Counted from the first letter of the stretch, positions 14,689 through 24,460 are shown. The stretch: DNA of 64,000 nt from Bacillota bacterium (GCA_023393235.1 JAEWMH010000131.1:1-64000), one strand, 5' to 3'. Numbers and translations: made by a program. The notes: generated by a model not told the origin, from the letters alone.

Positions 14689-16029
14689 ATGAATATTTCG
14701 GTAATCGGCACAGGATATGTGGGATTGACCACAGGGGTGGCCCTGGCCCACTTGGGGCATAAGGTTGTGTGTGCGGATATTGATGAAGCCAAGGTAGAGC
14801 TCTTGAACAAGGGCATACCGCCGATCTACGAGCCCGATTTGGAGGAGCTGATGGCCAAGTCCCGCTCCCGTTTGACCTTCACCACCTCCTACCGGGAAGC
14901 CATATTGGAATCGGATGTGGTTTTTATTGCCGTGGGGACACCGGCCAATGCCGACGGTTCTCCCAACCTGACTTATTTGCACGAGGCCTTCGACAATGTG
15001 CTGAAGACCCTGGCACACAAGGCCACCCCGACGCTTCTGGTCAACAAAAGCACTGTCCCCGTAGGAACGGCGGACCGCTTTATGGACGAAATCCGCAGAA
15101 GAGGGATGGGGCAGGTAGTGGATATCGCCTCCAACCCCGAGTTCCTGCGGCAGGGGCGGGCCGTATATGACACGCTCCATCCCGAACGGATTGTGGCCGG
15201 GGGCAGCGAACGGGCGGCCCGCATTCTCCAAAGCGTCTACAAACCGCTTCTGGATCAGGAGAAGATCCCCTTCCTGCATGTGGACCTGCGGAGCGCGGAA
15301 CTGGCCAAATATGCGGCCAACGCCTTCCTGGCCATGAAAATTTCCTTCATTAATGAAATGGCCAATGTCTGCGATTGTGTAGGGGCGGATGTGCTGAAGA
15401 TCGCCGAGGTCATCGGCTCCGACCACCGGATCGGGCCGGCCTTCCTGAATGCCGGCATTGGCTACGGCGGCAGCTGCTTCCCCAAGGACACACGGGCACT
15501 GCAGTACATCGCCGATACCAGCGGCTACAACTTCAAGCTGCTGTCCGCCGTGATCGAGGTGAATAACGACCAGCGGTACATGATGGTCCAGAAGCTGCGC
15601 CGGGAGCTGGGAGAGCTTGCCGGCAGCAAGATCGCGGTGCTGGGGCTGACCTTCAAACCCGCCACCGACGACCTGCGGGAGGCGCCCAGCATTCCCGTTA
15701 TCCAAGAGCTGCTGGCCTTGGGCGCGCAGGTCTGGGTCCATGATCCCATAGCCATGGAGAAGGCCAAGGAGCTTTTGCCGGCGGGCGTCCACTTTGCAAA
15801 GGATTGCGAAGAATGCCTCCAGGATGCGGAGGCGGCCCTTCTGGTCACGGAGTGGCCGGAATATCTGCGCACCGTTCCAGCCGCAGCGCCTGGGCTGATG
15901 AAGCGGCCGCTGCTCATTGACGGGCGCAACGCCATCCCCGAAAATGCCCGGGCCGGGCTGGACTACCACGGCATCGGCATTCCCGGCACCTCCCGCAAGG
16001 AAGAGGGGCCCGTTACACTGAAATTCTAA
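14689..16029 (+). CDS. UDP-glucose 6-dehydrogenase
   Basis: 446 residues of the UDP-glucose/GDP-mannose dehydrogenase family. The Rossmann start is MNISVIGTGYVGLTTGVALA; the catalytic cysteine is C263 in GYGGSCFPKD; KYAANAFLAMKISFINEMANV and LGLTFKPATDDLREAP mark the central and C-terminal domains. It oxidises UDP-glucose twice with NAD to UDP-glucuronate, giving the acidic sugar of the polymer. ATG 14689 is preferred over an upstream TTG (14674) because GGGAG lies 8 bases ahead. Confidence 0.93.
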   Translation: MNISVIGTGYVGLTTGVALAHLGHKVVCADIDEAKVELLNKGIPPIYEPDLEELMAKSRSRLTFTTSYREAILESDVVFIAVGTPANADGSPNLTYLHEAFDNVLKTLAHKATPTLLVNKSTVPVGTADRFMDEIRRRGMGQVVDIASNPEFLRQGRAVYDTLHPERIVAGGSERAARILQSVYKPLLDQEKIPFLHVDLRSAELAKYAANAFLAMKISFINEMANVCDCVGADVLKIAEVIGSDHRIGPAFLNAGIGYGGSCFPKDTRALQYIADTSGYNFKLLSAVIEVNNDQRYMMVQKLRRELGELAGSKIAVLGLTFKPATDDLREAPSIPVIQELLALGAQVWVHDPIAMEKAKELLPAGVHFAKDCEECLQDAEAALLVTEWPEYLRTVPAAAPGLMKRPLLIDGRNAIPENARAGLDYHGIGIPGTSRKEEGPVTLKF

Positions 16030-16054
16030 CTTGAATCTGGAGAGTGTCTAGCCT

Positions 16055-17101
16055 ATGAGCACAATCGTTCCATTAAAAATAGCGGTTGTGGCTTTTGAGC
16101 TCCCCCGGGTGAACCAAAAAACCGGGGGGGTCAGCCACTTCAACCACCGGCTGTGCAGCGCCCTTTCGGAGATGGGGCATGATGTCACAGCCTTTACCTC
16201 CCAGCCCACCATTCCGGGTGTGGATTACAAGACCATTATCGTGGAAGGGGCGGGTGAGGAGGAAAAGGGCAGATTCTACCGGTATTATGTGGCTCCGCTC
16301 AAGAGCCGGAAGCTGGACTTCCGCCCATACGACCTGGTGCTCTCCAGCGGCGACGATTGGGCCATGAAGCGCAGCGGCGCCAAGTGGCTCCGCATCATGC
16401 ACGGCAGCGCCCTCAGGGAAATGCAGCATAACAAAAGACTGGTTCGCAAGGTGAACCTGTCTTTTTTGTATCTGCTGGAGCTGCTCTCCTCCCTGCGGTC
16501 CGATGCCACGCTGTTTAACTCCGCAGACACCCGCAAGCTGTATCCCACCCGCTCCTCCGACAAAATCGTGCATTTGCCGGTGGACCGCCGGATTTTCCAT
16601 CCCGGTCCGAAGGAAGAGGCTCCGACGATCCTCTTCGTCGGCGGACTGGACAGCCGCAAGCGGGGCAGATGGCTGCTGGAGCTGTTCAATACCGTCATCA
16701 AACCCCAAGTTCCGGAGGCCCAGCTGTGGATGGTCAGCGAAAAAGGACCTGATTCGGAAGGTGTCACCTATTACAAGAACCTGGGTATTGAAGAGCTGGC
16801 CGGTCTATACCGCAGAGCCCATGTATTCAGCATGCCCTCCACTTACGAAGGCTTCGGTATCCCTTATCTGGAAGCAATGGCAAGCGGCACTTTTGTGGTT
16901 ACCACCCCCAACCCGGGTGCCAATGAAATACTCCAGCATGGCAGGTTCGGCAATATCGTGCAGGACCACCAGCTGGCCGATAATCTGACCGGCGCTCTCT
17001 TGAATCCCCAAGCTCACCAGGAGATGGTGGAGGCGGCTTTGGAATGGGCGGATGACCATTCCTGGCCGGCCATTATCCGCCAGTATCTGGCCTATGTTTG
17101 A
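16055..17101 (+). CDS. GT4-family glycosyltransferase
   Basis: 348 residues, GT-B fold. The donor-binding C-terminal half has ILFVGGLDSRKRG and STYEGFGIPYLEAMASG, with E-x7-E equivalents (E...E in EGFGIPYLE). The acceptor half begins KIAVVAFELPRVNQKTGGVS. It adds one sugar of the repeat unit at the inner face of the membrane; donor unknown. It overlaps the polymerase gene by 8 bases (ATGTTTGA), implying coupled translation. Confidence 0.88.
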   Translation: MSTIVPLKIAVVAFELPRVNQKTGGVSHFNHRLCSALSEMGHDVTAFTSQPTIPGVDYKTIIVEGAGEEEKGRFYRYYVAPLKSRKLDFRPYDLVLSSGDDWAMKRSGAKWLRIMHGSALREMQHNKRLVRKVNLSFLYLLELLSSLRSDATLFNSADTRKLYPTRSSDKIVHLPVDRRIFHPGPKEEAPTILFVGGLDSRKRGRWLLELFNTVIKPQVPEAQLWMVSEKGPDSEGVTYYKNLGIEELAGLYRRAHVFSMPSTYEGFGIPYLEAMASGTFVVTTPNPGANEILQHGRFGNIVQDHQLADNLTGALLNPQAHQEMVEAALEWADDHSWPAIIRQYLAYV

Positions 17102-18599
17102 CAATCCGATTTTCAATTTGGGGGTACGGTTTTGGGATGTAGTGACGGACCGCTTAGGGTTAATGATGAACTGGCTGCAGCGGCAGGTTTGGCTGCGCAA
17201 TCTAATTATGACGGCCATTATGCTGGGCGGCTGCTTATACCTGGGGAAGTATGCTTCCTTCAACAAAACCATGGTGGTTCAGCTCATCGGCCTCACCGCA
17301 TTTTTGCTGCCGGCGTTCCTCTTGGCTTTGGCGAAGGGCAACGGGCTTCTTATTTACATCAGCCTTATGTGGGCGGTAGCACCGGAAATCAGGCGTCTGG
17401 CTGACTATTATATGGGCTATTATCATGCCGTATCCTTAATCAGCCTGCTGCCGCTCTTGACCACAGGCATGCTGCTCCTGAGAATCCTGAATAAAGGGAT
17501 TCCGGAGAACAAGCCTGTCCGCTCCATGATCGCCACCTTCCTGATCCCATTCGGTTATGCGGCGGTTATCGGCATTATCATCAACCAGGCGGCGGGTATG
17601 TACACCGTGCTGACTGCGGTGGCACCTTTATGCATCTTCATTTATCTGATCTGCCATCCCCTCAAAAGAGAGGAAAAGGACCGCTTCATGGCCATGTACG
17701 CCACACTGGCGGTGCTGCTCTCCATTTACGGCTGGATTCAGTACATCTATCTTCCGCCCTGGGATCTCATGTGGATGTACGGAGCCAAGATGATCTCGCT
17801 GGGCAAGCCGGCTCCCATGCAGTTCCGGGTGTTCTCCACCATGAACTCGACAGGGCCGCTGGCCATCTTCCTGATCTCGGCTCTCATTCCCATGGTGGTC
17901 AACCGCAAATGGCGGGGGCCTTTTGGGCTGCTGGGTATTCTCATCGTGCTCTCCACCCTGGGCACCACGCTGGTCCGCTCGGCTTGGGTGACCCTGATTG
18001 TGGGCATTCTGGTGTATGTGCTTTTGGCCAAAAGCGCAAGCCGCCTGAAAATCATCCTTACCCTGACAGCCGTATCGGCTGCTGCCATGCTGGCATTGCC
18101 GCTTCTGCCCAATTCGGAGCAGCTGACGGACCGGGTGGGAACTTTGGGGAATCTGGAGGAGGACGGCTCCTTCAACGCCCGCATCGGGCTGGCGCTCCAT
18201 GCGGTGCCGGAGATCCTAAAGCAGCCCTTCGGCATGGGCTTCGGCAGTATCGGCCAAAGCTCCAGCAAGCTCGGGGATGGGGAGGGTTTCGCAGGCCTCG
18301 GTTCAGTAGACAACGGGTATCTGGGAACCTTCGCCACCTACGGCTTGATCGGGGGGCTGTTGTTCTTCCGGGCCGTACTGCTTTATTACCGGCGGATCCG
18401 GTCGATACCGCAGGAGGATAATCCATATGTGCCTCTTGCGCTGTCCACGATCCTCCAGCTGATGGTGGCATTCTTCTTCGGAGGAGGGCTCGAGGGATTA
18501 AGCGCCGTGATCTTCTGGCTATTCACCGGCTTGGCCTTTATGCCGCCGCAGGAAGAACCAGCTCCCCAAGGTGAGGGGAACGCCCAACTCACTTCTTAG
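17094..18599 (+). CDS. O-antigen ligase/polymerase-like membrane protein (Wzy type)
   Basis: 501 residues with about ten to twelve membrane helices and a Wzy_C/O-antigen-ligase-like segment: NSTGPLAIFLISALIPM, TTLVRSAWVTLIVGILV and the loop GMGFGSIGQSSSKLGDGEGF before YLGTFATYGLIGG. It is the only such protein in the operon, so it likely joins flipped repeat units on the outer face. ATG 17094 overlaps the stop of the upstream gene; ATG 17052 is possible but would extend the overlap. The family is divergent, as usual. Confidence 0.85.
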   Translation: MFDNPIFNLGVRFWDVVTDRLGLMMNWLQRQVWLRNLIMTAIMLGGCLYLGKYASFNKTMVVQLIGLTAFLLPAFLLALAKGNGLLIYISLMWAVAPEIRRLADYYMGYYHAVSLISLLPLLTTGMLLLRILNKGIPENKPVRSMIATFLIPFGYAAVIGIIINQAAGMYTVLTAVAPLCIFIYLICHPLKREEKDRFMAMYATLAVLLSIYGWIQYIYLPPWDLMWMYGAKMISLGKPAPMQFRVFSTMNSTGPLAIFLISALIPMVVNRKWRGPFGLLGILIVLSTLGTTLVRSAWVTLIVGILVYVLLAKSASRLKIILTLTAVSAAAMLALPLLPNSEQLTDRVGTLGNLEEDGSFNARIGLALHAVPEILKQPFGMGFGSIGQSSSKLGDGEGFAGLGSVDNGYLGTFATYGLIGGLLFFRAVLLYYRRIRSIPQEDNPYVPLALSTILQLMVAFFFGGGLEGLSAVIFWLFTGLAFMPPQEEPAPQGEGNAQLTS

Positions 18600-18617
18600 G
18601 ATAAAGGAGACGTCCAT

Positions 18618-19736
18618 ATGTCGGGAAAACGGATTGTTGTAGTCAACCACGTAGCGGAGCTGGGAGGCGCCGAACGGGTGCTGATGGATATGCTGGCCCA
18701 TCTGGACAAGGAGAAGTTCCAGGTGGAAATGATCTTCCTGTCGGAGGGCAGACTGGTGGAGGCGGCCAAGGGATTTGGCTGTAATGTCCATGTGGTCAAT
18801 TCCGGTCGCATCCGCAGCCCCAGGGAATATTGGAAAACCATCTCCTTCATCCGCCGGGTGATCCGCCAGTCGGGAGCGCAGATGGTGGTGAGCTGGGCGC
18901 CAAAGCCCCATTTTTACGGGGGAGTGGCTGCTATGCTGGAGGGCAAACCCAGCATCTGGTGGCAGCACGGGGTTCCCACGGGAACGCTCTTCGACAAGGT
19001 GGTCAGCCGGATTCCGGCGGAGGCCATCCTTTGTCCCTCCCAAAGCGTCCGGGACGCCCAGGCTTCGTTAAGCCCCAGGAAATACGTGGATGTCAATTAT
19101 CCCGGCATCAACAAGGAGACGTTTTTCTATAGCAGCGAACTGCGGACAGCCATCCGCCGGGAATACCACATCCCGGAGGATGCTTTTGTGTTTGCCTTCA
19201 TCGGCAGGCTGCAGCGCTGGAAACGGACTGACGTGGTGATCGAAGCCTTCAGGGAAGCATTGGCTGGACAACATGCACGCCTGCTGATTGTCGGAGGAGC
19301 GCAGTTCGGTGTGGAAAAGGATTATGAAGCCGGGCTGAAGGATCTGGTTGCCCGCAGCGGCCTGGAGGAGCAGGTCATCTTCGCCGGTCATCAGCATCAG
19401 GTGGAGCGGTTTATCTCCGCCAGCGATGCCGTGGTGCACAGCTCTCTGTTCGAGCCCTTCGGCATGGTTGTAGTGGAAGCGATGGCCGCAGGAAGGCCGG
19501 TCCTGGCTGTAGGCAAGGGTGGTCCCGCCGAAATTATCCGGCACGGGGTAGACGGTTATCTCTACGACGGCAGCGCCGAGGAGCTGGCCCGTTATATGGC
19601 CGAGGTTTACGGAGACCGGAACCTGACCCGCAGGGTGGGCGATGAGGCGAAGAAAACCATCGATTCCCGCTTTACCGCACGGATTATGGCGGACCGGTTC
19701 GCCCATGTTATGGAAGAGAGGATGGCCAACGGATAG
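18618..19736 (+). CDS. GT4-family glycosyltransferase
   Basis: 372 residues. The N-terminal VNHVAELGGAERVLMDMLA is the acceptor-domain glycine/Glu motif; the C-terminal domain has FAFIGRLQRWKRTDVVIEAF and SSLFEPFGMVVVEAMAAGRP (E-x7-E). A retaining transferase working on lipid-linked intermediates. ATG 18618 follows AAGGAGACG. Donor unknown. Confidence 0.9.
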   Translation: MSGKRIVVVNHVAELGGAERVLMDMLAHLDKEKFQVEMIFLSEGRLVEAAKGFGCNVHVVNSGRIRSPREYWKTISFIRRVIRQSGAQMVVSWAPKPHFYGGVAAMLEGKPSIWWQHGVPTGTLFDKVVSRIPAEAILCPSQSVRDAQASLSPRKYVDVNYPGINKETFFYSSELRTAIRREYHIPEDAFVFAFIGRLQRWKRTDVVIEAFREALAGQHARLLIVGGAQFGVEKDYEAGLKDLVARSGLEEQVIFAGHQHQVERFISASDAVVHSSLFEPFGMVVVEAMAAGRPVLAVGKGGPAEIIRHGVDGYLYDGSAEELARYMAEVYGDRNLTRRVGDEAKKTIDSRFTARIMADRFAHVMEERMANG

Positions 19737-19739
19737 CCT

Positions 19740-21044
19740 ATGAAAAAATTATTCTTCTCCAGCTTCGCCGTCAACATTCTGGTGATGGCGCTAAATATGG
19801 GTACGGGTATTATCATGGCCCGTTATCTGGGCCCGTACGGGCGTGGCGAGCTGGCGATGGCTACCCGCTGGGCGGTTCTGTTCGCCGGGCTGTCCACTCT
19901 GGGGCTTCCCGGTGCCATGATCTACCTGGGCAAAAACTTCAAGGAAAGGCAGCGTGAAATCTTCGGCGCTTTTCTGATGACGGGAGCCTTGGTAGGGCTG
20001 GCCGCCCTGGTCATCTGCCAGCTCCTGACTCTGGTGATTATGTCCGGCGAAACCCGGGAGATGATTCTGTTGGGACAACTGGCGCTGTTGGCCCTGCCCT
20101 TCGCAGTCATGACGGACGGTCTGATCGGCACCCTGCAGAGCTTCAACAGCTTCCGCAAGGTGCTGCTCACCCGGATCCTCAATCCCCTGGGCACACTGGC
20201 GGCCCTAGCCGGGCTGATTCTTACCGGTAATGTCACCGTGTTCAACATTATCCTGCTGAATGTCATCTGGGGAGCGGGCACCTTTTTCCTCATCATCTAC
20301 TGGATCTTCAAGGTGATGAAGCCCAAGTTCACCCGGCTTTTTGCCAATGCGAAAATGCTCCTCCAATACGGTGTGAAGATCTACGCATCCTCACTGGTGC
20401 AGGTGTTCGGCGGAAGCTTCGACCAGATTCTGCTGTCGCTCACACTCAGCGCCTATGCGCTTGGCATCTACACCGTCGCCTCCAGCATCGGCAGTATTCT
20501 CCCCTCCATCCTGTACGGAGCCTTGAACGTATTCCTGGCGCCGCGCTTGATGGACTTCTCCGGGGAGCAGCGGAGGCGGGAGGTCAGCCGGATTCACGCC
20601 ATCTTCTTCTACGGGACGGCGGTAGCTGCCGCTTGCGGCTGTCTGGTGCTGCCGTTTGTGATTCCGTTTATGTACGGGCAGGAGTTTTCCGAGGCGGTGC
20701 TATTGGGGATTATTCTGCTGCTCACATCGCCGGTGAAAATCGGCTACTCCATTCTGCTTAACTTTTTCGCGGCTGAGGGCAAGTTCAATGTGTTGAGCAA
20801 GACGGAAATCATCGGCCTGGTTACCGGCTTCGGGGCGCTGTTGATCCTGGTCCGTTTTACGGGTGCTGCGGGAGCGGCGTGGGCCTTGGGCACGGCCAAC
20901 CTGGCCAAATGGGGTTATCTGATCGTCCAGGCCAAAAAGCTCAAGGTTCCGGTTGCCGGCTTGTTCCGGCTCCAGCCGGGAGAGGTGCTGGCACTCCTGC
21001 GCGGATTCCAGTTGAAGAAACCCTTGCCCAAGGTTCCCCAATGA
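19740..21044 (+). CDS. Polysaccharide flippase (Wzx-like, MATE/MOP fold)
   Basis: 434 residues and about twelve membrane helices, starting FFSSFAVNILVMALNMGTGI and ARYLGPYGRGELAMATRWA, a typical N-terminal helix pair of oligosaccharide flippases. It moves the lipid-linked repeat unit across the membrane for the Wzy-like polymerase. It starts 3 bases after the preceding gene with no strong ribosome site, so it is probably translated by coupling. Confidence 0.9.
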   Translation: MKKLFFSSFAVNILVMALNMGTGIIMARYLGPYGRGELAMATRWAVLFAGLSTLGLPGAMIYLGKNFKERQREIFGAFLMTGALVGLAALVICQLLTLVIMSGETREMILLGQLALLALPFAVMTDGLIGTLQSFNSFRKVLLTRILNPLGTLAALAGLILTGNVTVFNIILLNVIWGAGTFFLIIYWIFKVMKPKFTRLFANAKMLLQYGVKIYASSLVQVFGGSFDQILLSLTLSAYALGIYTVASSIGSILPSILYGALNVFLAPRLMDFSGEQRRREVSRIHAIFFYGTAVAAACGCLVLPFVIPFMYGQEFSEAVLLGIILLLTSPVKIGYSILLNFFAAEGKFNVLSKTEIIGLVTGFGALLILVRFTGAAGAAWALGTANLAKWGYLIVQAKKLKVPVAGLFRLQPGEVLALLRGFQLKKPLPKVPQ

Positions 21045-21071
21045 AATGGCTTATAAAGGATGGTAGATAGC

Positions 21072-22046
21072 ATGATGTTAACTGTGGTAATCCCTTCTTA
21101 CAAACGTCCGCGGGAGCTGGCCAATTGCCTGGCGGGCATCGACGCCCAGGAGCGGCAGCCGGATGAAGTGATTGTGGTTTGCCGGGAGGAGGATGCCGGC
21201 ACGCTGGAGTTTGTGGAACAGTGGGAGGCGGCTCCCGCAGGTTACATCAAGCGCCATGTGCAGGTTTCCAAACCCGGCGTTATCCACGCGATGCAGACGG
21301 GAGTAGAGCATGCCTCCGGCGACATTGTCGCCTTCATCGATGATGACGCGGTGCCCTGGAAGGATTGGGCCGGGCGGCTGCTGGACTATTATCAGGACCC
21401 GGAGGTGGGCGGCGTCGGCGGGCGGGATATGATTGCCGGACAGGACCAGACCATCAAGAAGCCGGTGGTAGGCCGGGTCACCTGGTACGGCAAGCTCATC
21501 GGCAACCATGACCAGGGGTATGGCGGTGCCCGTGAGGTAGATGTGCTGAAGGGTGTGAATATGTCCTTCCGCACACCGCTGGTGAAATTCCCCGAATTTA
21601 TGAAGGGAAAAGGGGCGCAGGTGCATTTTGAGGTGTTCCTGTGTTTGCGCATCCGGCGGCTGGGCTACAAGCTGATTTATGATCCGGAGCTGCGGGTGGA
21701 TCATTACCCTGCGACCCGCCATGATATCGACCAGCGCAATGCCATTGTCCGGGATGCGGTGGCCAATGCCTCCTTTAATCTCAGCGTGGCGCTGCTGCAT
21801 GGGCTGCCGGCTTACCGCCGTCCGGCACGGATCGCCTACGGGGTGCTGGTGGGAGACCGCCGCATGCCGGGAGTGGCGCGGGTGCTCTACGGGGCCGCCA
21901 AGGGCGACCGGGCGGTGATGCAGACCTTCCTGCCCTCTATGAAAGGGCAGCTGGAGGGTGTGCTGTTTTACCTTCGCCATGCGGATACGGATGCAGATGC
22001 CCCATCCAGGCAGCAGCTTCAATTGAAGGAGGGTCAACGCACGTGA
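21072..22046 (+). CDS. GT2-family glycosyltransferase
   Basis: 324 residues, GT-A fold. MLTVVIPSYKRPRELANCLA opens the domain; the metal-binding motif is FIDDDAVP with EHASGDIVA ahead of it; HFEVFLCLRIRRLGYKL is the ED/Y-type acceptor loop region. It is the only inverting GT2-type enzyme in the operon. ATG 21072 (or 21075) is preferred over ATG 21060 because AAAGGATGG lies about 8 bases ahead. Confidence 0.88.
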   Translation: MMLTVVIPSYKRPRELANCLAGIDAQERQPDEVIVVCREEDAGTLEFVEQWEAAPAGYIKRHVQVSKPGVIHAMQTGVEHASGDIVAFIDDDAVPWKDWAGRLLDYYQDPEVGGVGGRDMIAGQDQTIKKPVVGRVTWYGKLIGNHDQGYGGAREVDVLKGVNMSFRTPLVKFPEFMKGKGAQVHFEVFLCLRIRRLGYKLIYDPELRVDHYPATRHDIDQRNAIVRDAVANASFNLSVALLHGLPAYRRPARIAYGVLVGDRRMPGVARVLYGAAKGDRAVMQTFLPSMKGQLEGVLFYLRHADTDADAPSRQQLQLKEGQRT

Positions 22047-23200
22047 ATATTCTGCTCTCCATCCATCATTATATGGACAAAAATGCCGGGGCTCCCGGCG
22101 TCACCTACCGGCTGGCTGAGGAATACCGGCGGCTGGGGCATAACGTAGAGCTGTTCTCCTTCGACGAGCTGCCCAAGGATCTGCCGGAATCCCTGACGAC
22201 GCTGCTCTATCCCCAGTACCTGCATGCCCGGTGCCGGAAGCTGCAGAGAGAAGGGCGGCTGGATGTGATTGACGCTTCCAGCGGAGATATTTGGTTCCAC
22301 CTTCGGATGCGCCAAAGGGGCGGAGATACGGTAGCCGTTACCCGCAGCCACGGTCTGGAGCATATGGCCCATGAGGCCAGAGTGGAGCGGGCCAGGCTCG
22401 GTGAAATGAAGCTTTCGTGGAAATATCCCATCTATCATGGCGGATACCGGCTGTGGGAGGTGGCCCAATCCTTCCGGCAGGCGGACGGGGCGGTGCTTCT
22501 GAATCAGGATGAATACCGGTACGCATCGGACCGCTTCGGGCTGCACCATTCCCGGGTCATCGGCAACGGGGTACCGGATTATCTCCTGGACCTGCCGCTT
22601 GCGCCCACGCCTTTGCAGGAGGGAACACCGATCGGCATCGCTTTTATCGGCAGCTATATTCCCCGCAAGGGAACGGAGTTTGCCGCCAAGGGTTTAGCCC
22701 CTGTTCTGGAGCGCTACCCCAACGCGGAGGTAACATTCCTGGGCACCCAGTGCCCACCGGAAAAGGTGCATGCGGATTATGATTCCCGGTTTCACAGCCG
22801 GATTCATGTGGTTCCCCGTTATGAGCATTCCGCGCTGCCGGAGCTTTTGGCCGGACATCAAATTCTCTTGTTCCCTTCTCTCAGTGAGGGGATGCCGCTG
22901 TCGCTTCTCGAGGCAATGGCCTGCGGGCTGGCTCCTGTAGCAAGCCTGATTCCCGGCCCCAATGATATTATCCGCCACATGGATAACGGACTTGGTGTTC
23001 CCGCCCGAGACGGGGCGGCTATCCGTGAAGCGCTGGGCACCCTTTTGGAAAATAGGGAGCTGTTGCACCGGCTGCGGACCCGGTCGTGGGAGAAGGCGCA
23101 GGATTACAGCTGGCGGCGAATTGCCGAGGATACGCTGGCCTATTATGAGCATTGTGCAGAACGGAAGGCGGATAGTGCCAAGCTTAGATCGATAGGATGA
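22043..23200 (+). CDS. GT4-family glycosyltransferase
   Basis: 385 residues, GT-B fold. The acceptor half has NAGAPGVTYRLAEEYRRLGH; the donor half has GIAFIGSYIPRKGTEFAAKG and PSLSEGMPLSLLEAMACG. GTG 22043 overlaps the stop of the GT2 gene and has AAGGAGGG 9 bases ahead. Donor and acceptor are unknown. Confidence 0.88.
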   Translation: MNILLSIHHYMDKNAGAPGVTYRLAEEYRRLGHNVELFSFDELPKDLPESLTTLLYPQYLHARCRKLQREGRLDVIDASSGDIWFHLRMRQRGGDTVAVTRSHGLEHMAHEARVERARLGEMKLSWKYPIYHGGYRLWEVAQSFRQADGAVLLNQDEYRYASDRFGLHHSRVIGNGVPDYLLDLPLAPTPLQEGTPIGIAFIGSYIPRKGTEFAAKGLAPVLERYPNAEVTFLGTQCPPEKVHADYDSRFHSRIHVVPRYEHSALPELLAGHQILLFPSLSEGMPLSLLEAMACGLAPVASLIPGPNDIIRHMDNGLGVPARDGAAIREALGTLLENRELLHRLRTRSWEKAQDYSWRRIAEDTLAYYEHCAERKADSAKLRSIG

Positions 23201-23207
23201 TGAGACG

Positions 23208-24425
23208 ATGCGAATACTGCAAATGGTGGATTACTTCGGCAACTTCGGCGGGCTGGAGAGGTTTGTATATAACTTCTCGCTGGAGCTGATGGCTGAAGGA
23301 CATGATACGGTCATCACTGCTCTGGAGGCGGAGGAGACGGACTGGGGCGCCCAAGCGGTTCCCGTGGTTCATGTAGGGGCCATGGAGAATTGGGAAGCGG
23401 CCATCCGCGATTACCGGCCGGACCTGATTATCTGGCACCAAAGCACCCGCTCCAGCGAGATCGTGCACCGGCTGGCGGAGGCGTATCCTATTCTCGCTAC
23501 GGTGCATGCGCCCATTTGTCCGGCGGGGGGAAGGTTGTTTCGGGATAAGGATGAAATCTGCTGCAAGCCGGGAGGTCTGGGCTGTCTGCCCCGCTGGTAT
23601 ATGCGCAAGTGCGGCACCAGCACAAGCCCCAAGGCTGCGCTTCAAGGACTTGTGCAGTACAACTCCGCGATTAAGGCCCTCAAGGCCTGCCGGAGAATCT
23701 ATACGGTCAGCAAATCTCTGAAGGATTTCCTCGTTATCGATGGTATACCCGAAAACAACGTCATCATCTTCGACAATACGCTGGGCGGGCTGGCCCAATT
23801 CTATCCGGAGCTGGCACCGCTGGCTTCCGATGCCAAGGAGCTGAAGCTTCTGTACATCGGCCGCCTGGTTTATACCAAGGGAGTCCAGTATTTCCTCAAG
23901 TCCATCCGGCTGCTCCGGGACAGAGGCATTGAAGCCACCGGAACGGTAGTCGGGGACGGCTGGTACAGCGGTAAGCTGAAAAGTATGGCAGAGGAGCTGG
24001 AAATTGCCGATGCCGTCCAGTTCGTGGGCAAGGTAGCCGGGCAGGAGGTTCACCAATGGTACGAACGCTCGGATGTGGCGGTGGTCCCCTCTATCTGGCC
24101 GGAGCCAGCAGGGCTGGTGGTGCCCGAAGCCAGAGCGCTGGGCAAGCCGGTGGTGGTGTTCGATTCCGGCGGCCTGCCGGAGTGGAGCCAATGGATGGAC
24201 GGCATTTATGTCTCCCGCCATGCGGACGCGGAGGATCTGGCGGATACGGTGGAAACGGCGTGGAACCATTTGCGCCAAGGCACGGTAACAGGCGTTGAAG
24301 CTGCTGCCGGAGCGTCCCGGGCCGTCCCGGCACAAGCGGAAGCGGCGCCGGAGTACAGGCGCATAAACATCATCGAAGCATTGCAATTGTATATCGGGGG
24401 GCTCCCCCAAAAGGTATCGAAATAA
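23208..24425 (+). CDS. GT4-family glycosyltransferase with Cys-rich insertion
   Basis: 405 residues, GT-B fold: MRILQMVDYFGNFGGLERFV at the start and SIWPEPAGLVVPEARALGKP (E-x7-E) in the donor domain. Residues ~104-140 hold an insertion with five cysteines (CPAGGRL, ICCKPGGLGC, RKCG) that looks like a metal site or disulfide cluster; it recurs in some GT4 subfamilies. The last ~14 codons (IGGLPQKVSK) run into the right copy of the inverted-pair element, so the C-terminus may have been replaced by that element. Confidence 0.87.
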   Translation: MRILQMVDYFGNFGGLERFVYNFSLELMAEGHDTVITALEAEETDWGAQAVPVVHVGAMENWEAAIRDYRPDLIIWHQSTRSSEIVHRLAEAYPILATVHAPICPAGGRLFRDKDEICCKPGGLGCLPRWYMRKCGTSTSPKAALQGLVQYNSAIKALKACRRIYTVSKSLKDFLVIDGIPENNVIIFDNTLGGLAQFYPELAPLASDAKELKLLYIGRLVYTKGVQYFLKSIRLLRDRGIEATGTVVGDGWYSGKLKSMAEELEIADAVQFVGKVAGQEVHQWYERSDVAVVPSIWPEPAGLVVPEARALGKPVVVFDSGGLPEWSQWMDGIYVSRHADAEDLADTVETAWNHLRQGTVTGVEAAAGASRAVPAQAEAAPEYRRINIIEALQLYIGGLPQKVSK

Positions 24426-24460
24426 GCTGCAGAGCATCCCTTCACTTTTGGGGGTAATTA
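24392..24460 (-). repeat. Inverted-pair element, right copy
   Basis: On the minus strand it reads AATTACCCCCAAAAGTGAAG ... CGATACCTTTTGGGGGAGCC, matching 14587-14654 with about 12 differences in 70. It overlaps the last ~12 codons of the glycosyltransferase gene ending at 24425. The pair brackets eight EPS genes. Confidence 0.75.

Noticed and set aside
14683..15969. 428-residue open frame opposite UDP-glucose dehydrogenase
   Set aside because: Antisense shadow; the plus strand has all catalytic motifs.
14587..24460. Composite transposon or insertion-sequence pair
   Set aside because: The flanking elements are only ~68 bases, no transposase gene is present between or beside them, and no target duplication is visible.
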